Source: JAOZTV01 sp965371805
GTDB taxonomy: Bacteria > Acidobacteriota > Aminicenantia > UBA2199
Reading direction: 5' to 3'
Assembly: GCA_965371805.1 (NCBI GenBank)
Contig: CBDUZW010000024.1
Location: forward strand, 1 to 57,652
DNA length: 57,652 nucleotides
The stretch's first letter is position 1. Each line of letters begins with the position of its first letter. Shown here piece by piece: positions 1-8,243 of this stretch. The position numbers were made by a program, and so were the translations under genes. The notes under the pieces were generated by a model, which was given only the letters and a program-made list of their open reading frames with translations, did no database searches and was not told the DNA's origin.

Positions 1-53
1 TCATTTGGGTTTTTTGGGGGATCAGAGTCTAATATGTTTCTGAACTTCAACAG

Positions 54-80
54 TTGACAGCGAAGCTTTAATTTTATAGA
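54..80 (+). promoter_or_regulatory. Candidate promoter of the lepB-ktrB-ktrA operon
   Basis: A perfect TTGACA (54-59) is followed after 15 bases by TATAGA (75-80). The predicted transcription start is near 86-88, only a few bases before the ATG at 91, and no ribosome binding site precedes that ATG. The mRNA may therefore be nearly leaderless. The spacer is short, so the match is suggestive only. Confidence 0.4.
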
Positions 81-90
81 ATCCGAATAT

Positions 91-621
91 ATGGGTTTTG
101 GAAATAAAAAAAAACTTTTTTATATATTCATTGGAATTATTATAGCGGCAATTTGTGTTTTTATTCTTTTCAATAATTATTATTTTATCTATACTGTTAA
201 GGGTAAATCTATGGAACATGTATTATACAATAATGATAGAATTTTAATTAAAAAGCTTAGTGGCGAATTTAAATTGAACAGATTTGACATTATATTATTC
301 CAAAAAAAAAATAAAAATGAATCAAGACTTATGATAAAGAGACTAATTGGTTTACCAGGAGATGATATTGAAATAAAAAGTGATATTATTTATATTAATG
401 GAAAAGAGTTGAATCAACCTTTTTTTAAAAAGATTGCAAAAGGAGAGATTATTAAAGATCCAAAAGACATCAGTTTATTAAAAATTCCTGAGAATAAATT
501 TTATTTATTAGGAGACAATAGAGAATTAAGTAAAGATTCCAGGTATTTTGGAGTCGTACCTAAAACAAATATTATCGGAAAGGTATTATTCTCATACTGG
601 CCCTTTAAAATGGTGCAATAG
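91..621 (+). CDS. lepB: Signal peptidase I (type I leader peptidase)
   Basis: This 176-residue membrane serine protease cleaves Sec and Tat signal peptides on the outer face of the inner membrane. One transmembrane segment covers residues 9-34. The catalytic serine sits in GKSMEH (Ser40), the lysine in MIKRLIGLPGD (Lys83), and the family box GDNRELSKDSRYFG is at 141-154. This is the Ser/Lys dyad of peptidase family S26. The protein has the short single-helix form seen outside Enterobacteria. The start at 91 is the only Met that keeps the membrane anchor. It ends one base before ktrB begins, so the two are probably cotranscribed. The many secreted proteins nearby would be its substrates. Confidence 0.93.
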   Translation: MGFGNKKKLFYIFIGIIIAAICVFILFNNYYFIYTVKGKSMEHVLYNNDRILIKKLSGEFKLNRFDIILFQKKNKNESRLMIKRLIGLPGDDIEIKSDIIYINGKELNQPFFKKIAKGEIIKDPKDISLLKIPENKFYLLGDNRELSKDSRYFGVVPKTNIIGKVLFSYWPFKMVQ

Positions 622-622
622 A

Positions 623-1951
623 ATGAAAAGATCTGTTGCCTTTCTTATTCTATTAACCTTTGTCTTTGCAATAGTGATTGGTGCTATTATTCTATATCTT
701 CCTGTTTCTTCGACAGGCAGTAGTATTAATATGAGTGATGCATTCTTTACTGCAGCATCGGCAGTAACTGTTACCGGGTTAATTGTTAAAGATACAGAAA
801 AAGATTTCTCTTTTATTGGAAAATTAACAATTCTGGTTTTATTACAGCTTGGCGGTTTGGGTTTTATGACTTTTTCCACACTTTTAATACTTTTGGCAGG
901 AGGCTCTATTTCAACCTCTAAGAAAGCATTAATTGAAAATGATTATTTTTCAGGAAGATATAAAAATGTAAGAGATCTTATAAAAAAAATATTTATCTAT
1001 ACCATCAGTTTTGAGTTTGTCGGAGCGATATTATTTTATTTACAATTTAATATAGAGGATAATTCAGAAAGAGCCTTTACTGCAGTCTTTCATTCAATAT
1101 CTGCCTTCTGTAATGCAGGATTTTCACTTTTTTCAAATAATCTGGAAAATTACACAAGTGATATAGGGATAAATATTACAACTTCGATTTTAATAATTGG
1201 TGGAGGGATTGGGTTTTTAGTTCTGAATGAGGTATATTTGTTTATAAGAAGAGAAATTAAATCTTTTTCGAAATTTTCACTTCATACAAAGATAGTTCTT
1301 GTCAGCAGCTTTATTCTTATTGTTTTCGGAACGCTTGTTATCTTTCTAGAAGAAACTTTGTCAGATCATAATACACTTTCAATCGGTTCAACATTTTTGT
1401 CTTCTTTATTTCAATCCATATCAACAAGAACTGCCGGATTTAATACTATTGATCTGAATATATTATCAAGTGCATCAATATTTATTATGATGATTCTTAT
1501 GTTCATTGGAGCCTCTCCGGGTTCAACAGGTGGTGGCGTAAAAACGTCTACGATTAGTGTTGGATTTGCGTATATAAAATCTCTTTTTTTAAGTAAGAAA
1601 AAAGTAACTATGTTTTATAGAAGTATTTCTTCAGAGATTATTAAAAAATCATTTCTTGTACTTTTTTTGAGTTTTTTAATTGTTTCTGTATTCTTTTTCA
1701 TTTTATCTTCAATTGAAACAAAAAATACTGAGATACAGTTCTATGATCTTCTGTTTGAGACAATTTCTGCATTTGGGACAGTAGGATTAAGTATGGGTGT
1801 TACTGCGAAATTATCTACTGCATCAAAATTAGTACTTGCACTATTAATGTTTATAGGAAGAGTCGGCCCAATCACCTTTATTATTGCATTTAGTAGAAAA
1901 GAATCTTTAGGTGTTTATGATTATCCGGAAGAGGATATAATGGTAGGTTAA
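623..1951 (+). CDS. ktrB: Potassium uptake channel subunit KtrB/TrkH
   Basis: This is the integral-membrane, potassium-translocating subunit of a Ktr/Trk system, 442 residues. The four pore-loop repeats are visible around SAVTVTGLIV, SAFCNAGFSLF, STRTAGFNTID and SAFGTVGLSMG, each with the conserved selectivity-filter glycine. The ATG at 623 was chosen because it directly follows the lepB stop and gives the usual KtrB N-terminus. A longer frame from 548 would run inside lepB. The partner KtrA follows after 14 bases with a good ribosome binding site (AAGGAGAG). The length fits KtrB (about 440-450) rather than the longer enterobacterial TrkH. Confidence 0.93.
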   Translation: MKRSVAFLILLTFVFAIVIGAIILYLPVSSTGSSINMSDAFFTAASAVTVTGLIVKDTEKDFSFIGKLTILVLLQLGGLGFMTFSTLLILLAGGSISTSKKALIENDYFSGRYKNVRDLIKKIFIYTISFEFVGAILFYLQFNIEDNSERAFTAVFHSISAFCNAGFSLFSNNLENYTSDIGINITTSILIIGGGIGFLVLNEVYLFIRREIKSFSKFSLHTKIVLVSSFILIVFGTLVIFLEETLSDHNTLSIGSTFLSSLFQSISTRTAGFNTIDLNILSSASIFIMMILMFIGASPGSTGGGVKTSTISVGFAYIKSLFLSKKKVTMFYRSISSEIIKKSFLVLFLSFLIVSVFFFILSSIETKNTEIQFYDLLFETISAFGTVGLSMGVTAKLSTASKLVLALLMFIGRVGPITFIIAFSRKESLGVYDYPEEDIMVG

Positions 1952-1965
1952 AAGGAGAGAGATAA

Positions 1966-2625
1966 ATGAAAAAAATAGCGTTGATAGGATTAAGTAGTTT
2001 TGGGATAAGTTTATTAAAAACACTTTCAGACAAAGGAATAGAGACTATTGCCATAGATATAGATGAAAAAAAAATTACTGAAATAAAGGAATTTGTTACT
2101 TTGCCCTTAGTTATGGATGCAACAAAAAAAGGAAATTTACAATCAATTGAAATAGAAAAGGTGGATGCAGCTATAGTTTCAACAGGCCCTGCACTTGAGT
2201 CTAGTATTCTAATAGTCAATATTCTTAAGGAGTTGGGAGTTAAGCGAATAATTGCAAAAGCACTTTCTGAAGATCATGAAAGAATATTAATGCTGGTAGG
2301 AGCAACAGAAATTTCTTATCCTGAAAGAGATGCTGGAATCAAAACAGCAAAAATGCTTAATTTTTCAAATTTACTTGATTATCTACCATTTGATTCCGGA
2401 TATACAATTCAGGAAATTGTCCCTCCTGAAATTTTTTATGGAAAGAGTATTGCTGAATTGGATATCAGAAAAAAATTTAATATTACAATAATCGCAATCA
2501 GATCAATAGTGCCTGAAAAAATGATCCCGAATCCAGGAGCAGATTTTATTATAAAGGAGAGTGATATTCTATTTGTTTTTGGATCTGAGAGTGATATTGA
2601 AGTGTTTCACAAGAAGATCTCTTAA
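1966..2625 (+). CDS. ktrA: Cytoplasmic RCK regulator of potassium uptake KtrA/TrkA
   Basis: This 219-residue RCK protein gates KtrB. Residues 1-135 form the Rossmann TrkA_N domain, with the nucleotide loop GLSSFG (8-13) and an acidic end of the second strand (AIDID). In this loop the usual second glycine of GxGxxG is serine, which is common in KtrA. Residues about 140-219 form the TrkA_C (RCK_C) domain, ending in a DILFVFGSESDIE stretch. KtrA rings bind ATP/ADP or NAD(H) and respond to c-di-AMP in some Gram-positives. The single-RCK length and adjacency to ktrB mark this as a Ktr-type rather than a double-domain Trk system. Confidence 0.93.
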   Translation: MKKIALIGLSSFGISLLKTLSDKGIETIAIDIDEKKITEIKEFVTLPLVMDATKKGNLQSIEIEKVDAAIVSTGPALESSILIVNILKELGVKRIIAKALSEDHERILMLVGATEISYPERDAGIKTAKMLNFSNLLDYLPFDSGYTIQEIVPPEIFYGKSIAELDIRKKFNITIIAIRSIVPEKMIPNPGADFIIKESDILFVFGSESDIEVFHKKIS

Positions 2626-2702
2626 AAAAGCTTAATTTTTAATTTTAAATTATCAATATAATATTTTTTTGGAATTTTACTTTTTTTATTGAAAAAATAT
2701 TG

Positions 2703-2733
2703 TATAATGCTTAACAATATAATTATATGTTAA
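2703..2733 (+). promoter_or_regulatory. TATAAT box and TTAACA/TGTTAA inverted repeat before the ammonium channel
   Basis: TATAAT lies at 2703-2708. It is followed at once by an inverted repeat whose arms are TTAACA (2711-2716) and TGTTAA (2728-2733). A -35 at the right distance is poor. The repeat would cover the transcription start, a repressor-like position, but in such AT-rich DNA it could be chance. Confidence 0.3.
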
Positions 2734-2761
2734 GTACAATGCATCTGAAAAGGAGAAAAAA

Positions 2762-3844
2762 ATGAGTGAAGAATTGTTATCAATTGTTGAAGTTCAAAAG
2801 TATTTTCGTTCAATCCATATAATGGCTATGCTGTTGGTCGGATTTGGGTTTCTAATGGTATTTGTTAAAAAGTATGGCCGTTCAGCAATCACAGCCACAT
2901 ATTTGCTTGTAAGTATATCAATCCCAATGTATTTTCTTAAAGAAAGTTTGGGAATCTTTGGAGGAGGCGAACATGGAATTGACCTGTTGATTCTAGCTGA
3001 ATTTGGAGCAGCCAGCCTTCTTATAGGTGCAGGAGCTGTACTTGGTAGGCTTAAAATGAATCAATATATATTGATGGGTATATTATTTGTTCCATTCTAT
3101 GCAATGAATGAATGGATCCTTCTATCCGGTGGTTTAGGTTTAATACCGAAAGGTAGTTTTGTAGATACAGGTGGTTCAATTGTAATTCATGCTTTTGGGG
3201 CGCTATTTGGTCTGGGAGTTGCATACTCAATGACAACAAAAAAAGAGTATGATACACCTATTGAATCAGATGATACAAGTGATAGATTTTCCTTATTGGG
3301 AAGTATGGTATTATGGGTTTTCTGGCCATCTTTTTGTGCTGCACTTGTTGCGCCTAAAGATATTCCTATGACCATTATCAATGTAATCATTGCATTATGC
3401 GGCTCTACATTAGCAACATATATCGCTTCCTTGAAACTAAGAGGAAAGGTCTCAATTGCTGACATAGCTAATGCAGCTCTTGCTGGAGGTGTGGCTATAG
3501 GCTCAACATGTGATAAGGTTTCACCTGCGGTTGCATTTATAATAGGTGGTTTTGCCGGTGTATTGTCAACAACTGGTTATGCTGTTTTGCAAAGTCGATT
3601 CCAAAATGCAATCAGGAAAGTTGATACCTGTGGCGTTCTTCATCTTCATGGTCTCCCCGGATTGTTTGGTGGTTTAGTTGCAATGCTTGTCGTTGATGGA
3701 ATTAATAAGGGAGTTCAGATTAAAGGGATTCTTATAACTATTGTATTGTCAATTTTATCAGGACTTATTGTTGGGAAAATAATATCATTGTTTGGAAGGA
3801 AAGAAGTCCCATATGATGATTTTGAAGATTTTGAAATTGATTAA
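2762..3844 (+). CDS. Rh-type ammonium/ammonia channel
   Basis: This 360-residue polytopic protein belongs to the Amt/MEP/Rh superfamily, which conducts ammonium or ammonia. Rh-like signatures are IVIHAFGALFGLG (the first pore His is His143), SMVLWVFWPSF (181-191), IANAALAGGVAIGS and DTCGVLHLHGLPG. In typical Rh proteins the second twin-His sits in GVHNLHG. Here that position reads GVLHLHG, so Leu293 occupies the usual His place with His294 next to it. No glnK/PII gene is adjacent. It is preceded by AAGGAG and appears monocistronic. The shorter N-terminus and missing PII fit the Rh rather than the AmtB branch. Whether transport is normal with the shifted histidine is unknown. Confidence 0.85.
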   Translation: MSEELLSIVEVQKYFRSIHIMAMLLVGFGFLMVFVKKYGRSAITATYLLVSISIPMYFLKESLGIFGGGEHGIDLLILAEFGAASLLIGAGAVLGRLKMNQYILMGILFVPFYAMNEWILLSGGLGLIPKGSFVDTGGSIVIHAFGALFGLGVAYSMTTKKEYDTPIESDDTSDRFSLLGSMVLWVFWPSFCAALVAPKDIPMTIINVIIALCGSTLATYIASLKLRGKVSIADIANAALAGGVAIGSTCDKVSPAVAFIIGGFAGVLSTTGYAVLQSRFQNAIRKVDTCGVLHLHGLPGLFGGLVAMLVVDGINKGVQIKGILITIVLSILSGLIVGKIISLFGRKEVPYDDFEDFEID

Positions 3845-3890
3845 TAAATTCTGTGTTTTGATCAAAATAAGTGAGAAATTTCTAAAAAAG

Positions 3891-3949
3891 TGACATTTGT
3901 CATCTGTTTTTTTGTTTTTTATTGAGCTATTATTGTATTTTAATATAAT
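3891..3949 (+). promoter_or_regulatory. TGACATTTGTCA operator plus promoter of the PD40/MBL operon
   Basis: A palindrome with TGACA/TGTCA arms separated by TT is at 3891-3902. A promoter follows: TTGAGC (3922-3927), 16-base spacer, TATAAT (3944-3949). The palindrome centre is about 60 bases upstream of the expected start (near 3956), the position used by class I CRP/FNR-type activators. Written as GTGAC-N4-GTCAT it has the 5-4-5 spacing of FNR-family sites. The same site recurs at 7078, 19709 and 44474. Confidence 0.65.
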
Positions 3950-3968
3950 AGATTAAAGGAGTTATAAT

Positions 3969-4883
3969 ATGAACAAAAATATTTTAATTATTACAATATT
4001 GGTTCTTTTTCAATTTTTTATTTTCTCTGAAAAAAAAAGACATCTTAATACAGATTATAATAAAACAATAAAGAATGGTTTGATAGCTTATTATTCAGGT
4101 AATCATTGGAGCTCAAAAGAATTTAATATTTTTGTGATGAATTCTGATGGAAGTAATCAGAGGCAGCTAACTAAAGGCCCCGGTAATAATATATGTGCGA
4201 TATGGTCACCTGATGGTAAAAAAATGGTGTTTTCATCACAACGTGATGGAAACGGTGAATTATATTTAATGAATTCTGATGGAACTAAGCAAAAACGGTT
4301 AACTAATAATCCAGCATCTGATTATCATCAGAGATGGGCTCCAGATGGAAAGAGCATAATATTTGTCTCTACCAGAGATGGGAATCAGGGAATATATAGA
4401 ATAGATATAGATGGAAAAAATTTGAAGCGAATAACAAATAACAAATCTAATGAAATGTTCCCCAGGTGGTCTCCAAATAGTAAATATATTTTATTCTGCT
4501 CAGACAGACATGGAAGCTGGAAAATTTTCAGGATGGATCCTGATGGAGGGAATCAGAAAAGGCTTACCGATAGTTCAGCAATTGAACTTTATCCGGCTTT
4601 TTCTCCAGATGGTGAAAAGATTGCTTTTTTTACTCATGAGCCAAAAACAAAAATAAGAAATATCTTTGTTATTGATAAGGACGGAAAGAATATCAAACAA
4701 TTGACTGATACAAAATTTACTGATGAAGATCCGTGCTGGTCACCTAATGGAAAGTATATTGTTTTTCAATCGAGCAGAAACGGGAATTTTCAAATCTTTA
4801 AAATGAAATCAGATGGGACTTCTCAACAATGTCTATCAAATAACAAAAAATATGAGTATTGGCCATCCTGGACATATAGATAA
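3969..4883 (+). CDS. Secreted TolB-like PD40 beta-propeller protein
   Basis: This is a 304-residue exported protein with an N-terminal signal peptide (about residues 1-20, NILIITILVLFQFFIFSE). Six or so repeats of about 42 residues follow, with the WSPDGKKMVFSSQRDGNGEL pattern of WD40-like PD40 repeats, as in TolB. Each blade carries xxIYxMNxDGxNxxxLT followed by WSPDGKxIxF. There is no catalytic domain and no Pal/TolA context, so this is not TolB itself but a free propeller, probably a binding or scaffold module in the periplasm or outside. It is first in an operon with the metallo-hydrolase at 4900, behind the TGACA-N2-TGTCA promoter, and has a clear ribosome binding site (AAAGGAG). Confidence 0.8.
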   Translation: MNKNILIITILVLFQFFIFSEKKRHLNTDYNKTIKNGLIAYYSGNHWSSKEFNIFVMNSDGSNQRQLTKGPGNNICAIWSPDGKKMVFSSQRDGNGELYLMNSDGTKQKRLTNNPASDYHQRWAPDGKSIIFVSTRDGNQGIYRIDIDGKNLKRITNNKSNEMFPRWSPNSKYILFCSDRHGSWKIFRMDPDGGNQKRLTDSSAIELYPAFSPDGEKIAFFTHEPKTKIRNIFVIDKDGKNIKQLTDTKFTDEDPCWSPNGKYIVFQSSRNGNFQIFKMKSDGTSQQCLSNNKKYEYWPSWTYR

Positions 4884-4899
4884 GAGTATTAAAAGAAGA

Positions 4900-5928
4900 A
4901 TGAAAAGTAAAACAATAGTCTTTATGATATTTGTTTTTGTTTTAAACTTTTTTGTCTTTTCAGAATCAAAAGGAAAATTGTTCTATTATAAGGTCCATAG
5001 GTTGTCAGAAAATGTCCTGGTTCTATCTGGAAAAATTGTTATGAGTAATAATATTACAGCAATTAAAACAAAAAAAGGGATTGTTGTGATCGATACATCC
5101 TATTTGCCAACTTTGGCATTAGATATGAGAAAAACTATTGAAAAACAATTTGGTAGAAAAGATTTTGCCTATGTCATAAATACTCATTCTCATTGGGACC
5201 ATGTATTCGGCAACCAGGCTTTTAAAGATGCAATAACAATAAGTCATAAAAATACTCCTGATGGTATCAGAAATGAACCACCTCCATGTAACTGGTTCAG
5301 GGCTACAGCAAAGTTACGAGAGGAAAAGTTGAAGGGTCACAAACCTGACTCAAAAGAAGCGTTAGAATTGAAAGAGTGGATAGCCTGGGTCAAAACAGCC
5401 TGTGATGATATTGACAAAAACTATATTCAAACCCTTCCATCTAAAACTTTTAAGGATCGACTCACCCTTGATTTAGGAGATATGAATGTTGAACTATATT
5501 ATTTTGGGAATGCTCATTCAAATAATGACATTATTGTTCATATTCCTGAGGAGAAAATTTTACTCACCGGAGATCTTTTTCTAGAAGGGCAAATGATGTC
5601 CGGGTATCGGGATAAAACCAATCTGGATATTCCTAAGTGGATTCGGGCACTTGAACAAATATTTAAAAATAGAGACAAAATTCAATATGTTATTCCCGGT
5701 CATAGGGGTATATGGAAAAGCGATCAACTTGAAATTCGTTATCGTTATATTAAAAAACTCTGGGTATCATTAAAAAAAGCAAAATCCGAAGGTATGGATA
5801 TGGAATCAATTTATAAGAAATTTTCAATACAAAATGGATTCTCCCATCTATCTGATATTGGAATAAAATCTGTTGAAAATGTACATAAAAAATATATTAA
5901 TTTATTTTGGAAACAGCTGAAGAGGTAA
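4900..5928 (+). CDS. Exported metallo-beta-lactamase-fold hydrolase
   Basis: This is a 342-residue member of the MBL superfamily. After a signal peptide (MKSKTIVFMIFVFVLNFFVF) comes the fold, with the zinc motif NTHSHWDH (HxHxDH), a further metal His in GNAHSNND, a metal Asp in LTGDLFLEG and the last His in IPGHRG. The substrate is unknown; secreted relatives include class B beta-lactamase-like and SoxH-like proteins. The ATG at 4900 was preferred to one at 4813 because it starts the signal peptide, lies after the upstream stop and has an AGAAG ribosome binding site. It differs from the other two MBL proteins here in having no clear TPR tail. It is probably cotranscribed with the PD40 gene before it. 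Confidence 0.85.
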   Translation: MKSKTIVFMIFVFVLNFFVFSESKGKLFYYKVHRLSENVLVLSGKIVMSNNITAIKTKKGIVVIDTSYLPTLALDMRKTIEKQFGRKDFAYVINTHSHWDHVFGNQAFKDAITISHKNTPDGIRNEPPPCNWFRATAKLREEKLKGHKPDSKEALELKEWIAWVKTACDDIDKNYIQTLPSKTFKDRLTLDLGDMNVELYYFGNAHSNNDIIVHIPEEKILLTGDLFLEGQMMSGYRDKTNLDIPKWIRALEQIFKNRDKIQYVIPGHRGIWKSDQLEIRYRYIKKLWVSLKKAKSEGMDMESIYKKFSIQNGFSHLSDIGIKSVENVHKKYINLFWKQLKR

Positions 5929-5994
5929 GAAAATAAAAATACAGGACGAAAATTTGTGTTATTGTTTAATATACCATATAAAAAGAGGTAGATT

Positions 5995-6953
5995 ATGAAA
6001 AATGTAATTATTAGAAGTCAGATTTTAAAAGTATTATTTTTAGTGTTGATATTTATTGGGACTTATTCAGGCTATTCTGAGGATAAAAAAGTACTAAAAT
6101 TTGTAGGAGATTACCTGGGGAAAGTTATTCCTGGATTAATACCTCAAAAATTTGATACCGGGCAACTTACTGGTGATAGTCATTCATTTAACTTCTCTTT
6201 CTCACCGGATGGTAATGAATTGTTTTTTTCATATTACAGGGGACCAAATGAAAAAAAAAGCCTGAATATGAGATAAAATATATGAAACGTACTAATAATA
6301 TTTGGTCCGGTCCAGAGACAGCTTTTTTTTCCGGTAAATATTCAGATTGTGATATTACTTTTTCACCTGATGGGAAAACAGTGTTTTATGCTTCTGCAGA
6401 CCGCCCGGATTCTTATTCTACAGGATTTGATATTTACTATCTAAAAAAAACAAAAAGCGGGTGGTCGCAACCTATTTATGCAGGATTAGAATTGAATGCA
6501 AAAGGGAGTGAAGTTCATGCATCTCTTTCAAATAATGGTAACCTTTTTTTTCGTTCTGACAGACCTGGAGGGTACGGTAATAACGATCTATATAAAGCTG
6601 AATATATAAATGGAAAGTTTACAAATATTAGAAACCTTGGACCAGAAGTAAATACAAAATATATGGAAACAGACTGTTTTATTGCTCAGGATGAATCCTA
6701 CATTTTATTCAATACAATAAGACCAAAACACGGAAAGAAACCACAAATTTATGTCTCTTTTCAGATTGAGAAAAACAAGTGGACAAAAGGTCAGAGTCTT
6801 GGAAATGTAATAAATTCCAAAAATGGGACCATGGGATCAACTATTAGTCCGGATGGAAAATACCTTTTCTATATATCAAGAGTGGGAAAGGAAAGAGCTG
6901 TTTACTGGGTATCAACAGAAATTATTACAAAATTGAAACCAGATAATTTATGA
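5995..6953 (+). pseudogene. Secreted PD40 propeller gene split by a -1 frameshift in a poly-A run
   Basis: The first frame (5995-6276) encodes a signal peptide and the first blades, up to SFSPDGNELFFSYYRGPNE. The second frame (6282-6953) continues the same domain (SDCDITFSPDGKTVFYAS) and ends in the family tail YWVSTEIITKLKP. Reading through a run of nine A (6251-6259) with a -1 shift joins the frames as GPNEKKKPEYEIKYMKR with no stop, giving about 319 residues like the intact paralogue at 17593. This may be a real indel, an assembly error, or a site where slippage on A runs restores the frame. Function would be that of the paralogues: an exported binding propeller, substrate unknown. Confidence 0.75.
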
Positions 6954-7076
6954 AATACTAATTAAATAATTTTAAAATCTATTATCATTTACAAATCTTT
7001 GCAATGATAATGCTACAGTATTCGGAGGGCGAATAAGAACATTATTTCTTAAGTAAATAATCCCATTTTATATATA

Positions 7077-7138
7077 GTGACATCTGTAATCTATATTTTA
7101 TCCATTTTATTGATATATAATATTCTATTAAATTATAA
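7077..7138 (+). promoter_or_regulatory. TGACATCTGTAA operator and promoter of the thioredoxin/propeller operon
   Basis: TGACATCTGTAA at 7078-7089 matches the TGACA-N2-TGTCA palindrome with one mismatch. The promoter TTGATA (7110-7115), 17-base spacer, TTATAA (7133-7138) follows at nearly the same spacing as at 3891, putting the site about 61 bases upstream of the start. A leader of some 75 bases precedes the ATG at 7221. Confidence 0.55.
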
Positions 7139-7220
7139 ATGAAGTTTACATAAGAAAAATATAATCCATTTGTATGCTTTATTTGTCTAATAGAGATTAT
7201 AAGTTTAAAGGAGAAGATAA

Positions 7221-8225
7221 ATGAAAAAAATAAGTATGTTAATAGTTTGTATGTTTACCTTTATAATTGTATTTACTGGAATCAGCCATAGCCGTCAAAA
7301 AGTAAATTCAAAGAAAGATCTGATGAAGGCAGAATATAGCAAGGAAGAGAGGAAGAAAGCTGCAACAAAGGTAGAATCTCTACTATCACAGACGCGTAAG
7401 TATGTGGAGGAGAAGAAATTTCAAATGGCATTTGATAGTTTGGAGTCCATTATCAGTATTAGTAAAAAATATTCTTTTTCAAAAGGTTTTCTATACCAGA
7501 TGATGGATTATAAAATCTATACTCTCCAATTATTAAAAAGATTTGATGATGCCTTAAAGCTTATATTTGAATTGGAGAAGATGTCAGCTAAACTTGGTAG
7601 AAAAAAATCTCCCTGGAATTATTTGAAAATTGCTGATTGTTACCTTGGAATGGGGGAAAAGGCAAAAGGTTTGAAGTGGATGGGAAAAGCGGTTTATGAG
7701 AGAGGGTTTATTAAATTTAAATATCTTCAAAGTGCCAAATCTTTTTCCGGTCTAAAAAAAGAACCTTCATTTATTAAAATGATCAAATTTATAAAAGATA
7801 AAATTGGACTTGATAATCCTTCAAAAGATTTTTCCATAAACTTATTGGATGGATCTAAGTACAACCTATCGGATCGTAAAGGGAAGGTTGTTTTGATTGA
7901 TTTCTGGGATGTAAAATGTCCTCCCTGTGTAAAGGCATTTCCTGAATTACAGAAATTAAATACAAAATATAGAGAAAAAGGATTCGAGATAATCGGGATC
8001 AGTTTAGATACTGACAAAAAACTTTTGAAAGATTTTTTAGACAAAATTAAGCCGGACTGGATGATGGCCTGTTCATATGATGGTTGGAAAGATGAAACTG
8101 CAAAATTATATGGGATTAGTGCAACTCCATCTACCTGGTTAGTTGATCGTAAAGGTATTCTGCGAAATTATAATCTAAGGGGAGAGGAACTGGATAAGGC
8201 AATTGAAGTTCTGGTAAATCAATAA
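7221..8225 (+). CDS. Exported TlpA/ResA-type thioredoxin with N-terminal TPR-like helices
   Basis: This 334-residue protein has a signal peptide (1-23), a helical region with TPR-like repeats (about 45-195), then an AhpC/TSA-type thioredoxin domain (about 202-334). The redox motif is CPPC (233-236) in IDFWDVKCPPCVKAF and the cis-proline lies in ISATPSTWLVD. Such proteins act as periplasmic disulfide reductases or oxidoreductases; CPPC is typical of TlpA-like domains. The TPR-like part suggests a protein partner. The next gene, a propeller, follows after 18 bases, so the two are cotranscribed. This is the first gene behind the TGACA-box promoter and has an AAAGGAG ribosome binding site. Confidence 0.85.
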   Translation: MKKISMLIVCMFTFIIVFTGISHSRQKVNSKKDLMKAEYSKEERKKAATKVESLLSQTRKYVEEKKFQMAFDSLESIISISKKYSFSKGFLYQMMDYKIYTLQLLKRFDDALKLIFELEKMSAKLGRKKSPWNYLKIADCYLGMGEKAKGLKWMGKAVYERGFIKFKYLQSAKSFSGLKKEPSFIKMIKFIKDKIGLDNPSKDFSINLLDGSKYNLSDRKGKVVLIDFWDVKCPPCVKAFPELQKLNTKYREKGFEIIGISLDTDKKLLKDFLDKIKPDWMMACSYDGWKDETAKLYGISATPSTWLVDRKGILRNYNLRGEELDKAIEVLVNQ

Positions 8226-8243
8226 AAAAATAATGGAGAAAAA

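Noticed and set aside
22..219. Minus-strand frame at the window start
   Set aside because: It is a shadow of lepB with no domain or ribosome binding site.
548..622. Longer N-terminus for KtrB
   Set aside because: It would overlap the lepB C-terminus in another frame and add a non-homologous stretch; the ATG at 623 fits the family.
3856..3867. TTTTGATCAAAA palindrome after the ammonium channel
   Set aside because: It is short, AT-rich and without a following U run or promoter context, so neither a terminator nor an operator can be supported.
3969..4883. TolB of the Tol-Pal system
   Set aside because: The TolB N-terminal domain and the tolQRA/pal neighbours are missing; only PD40 blades are present.
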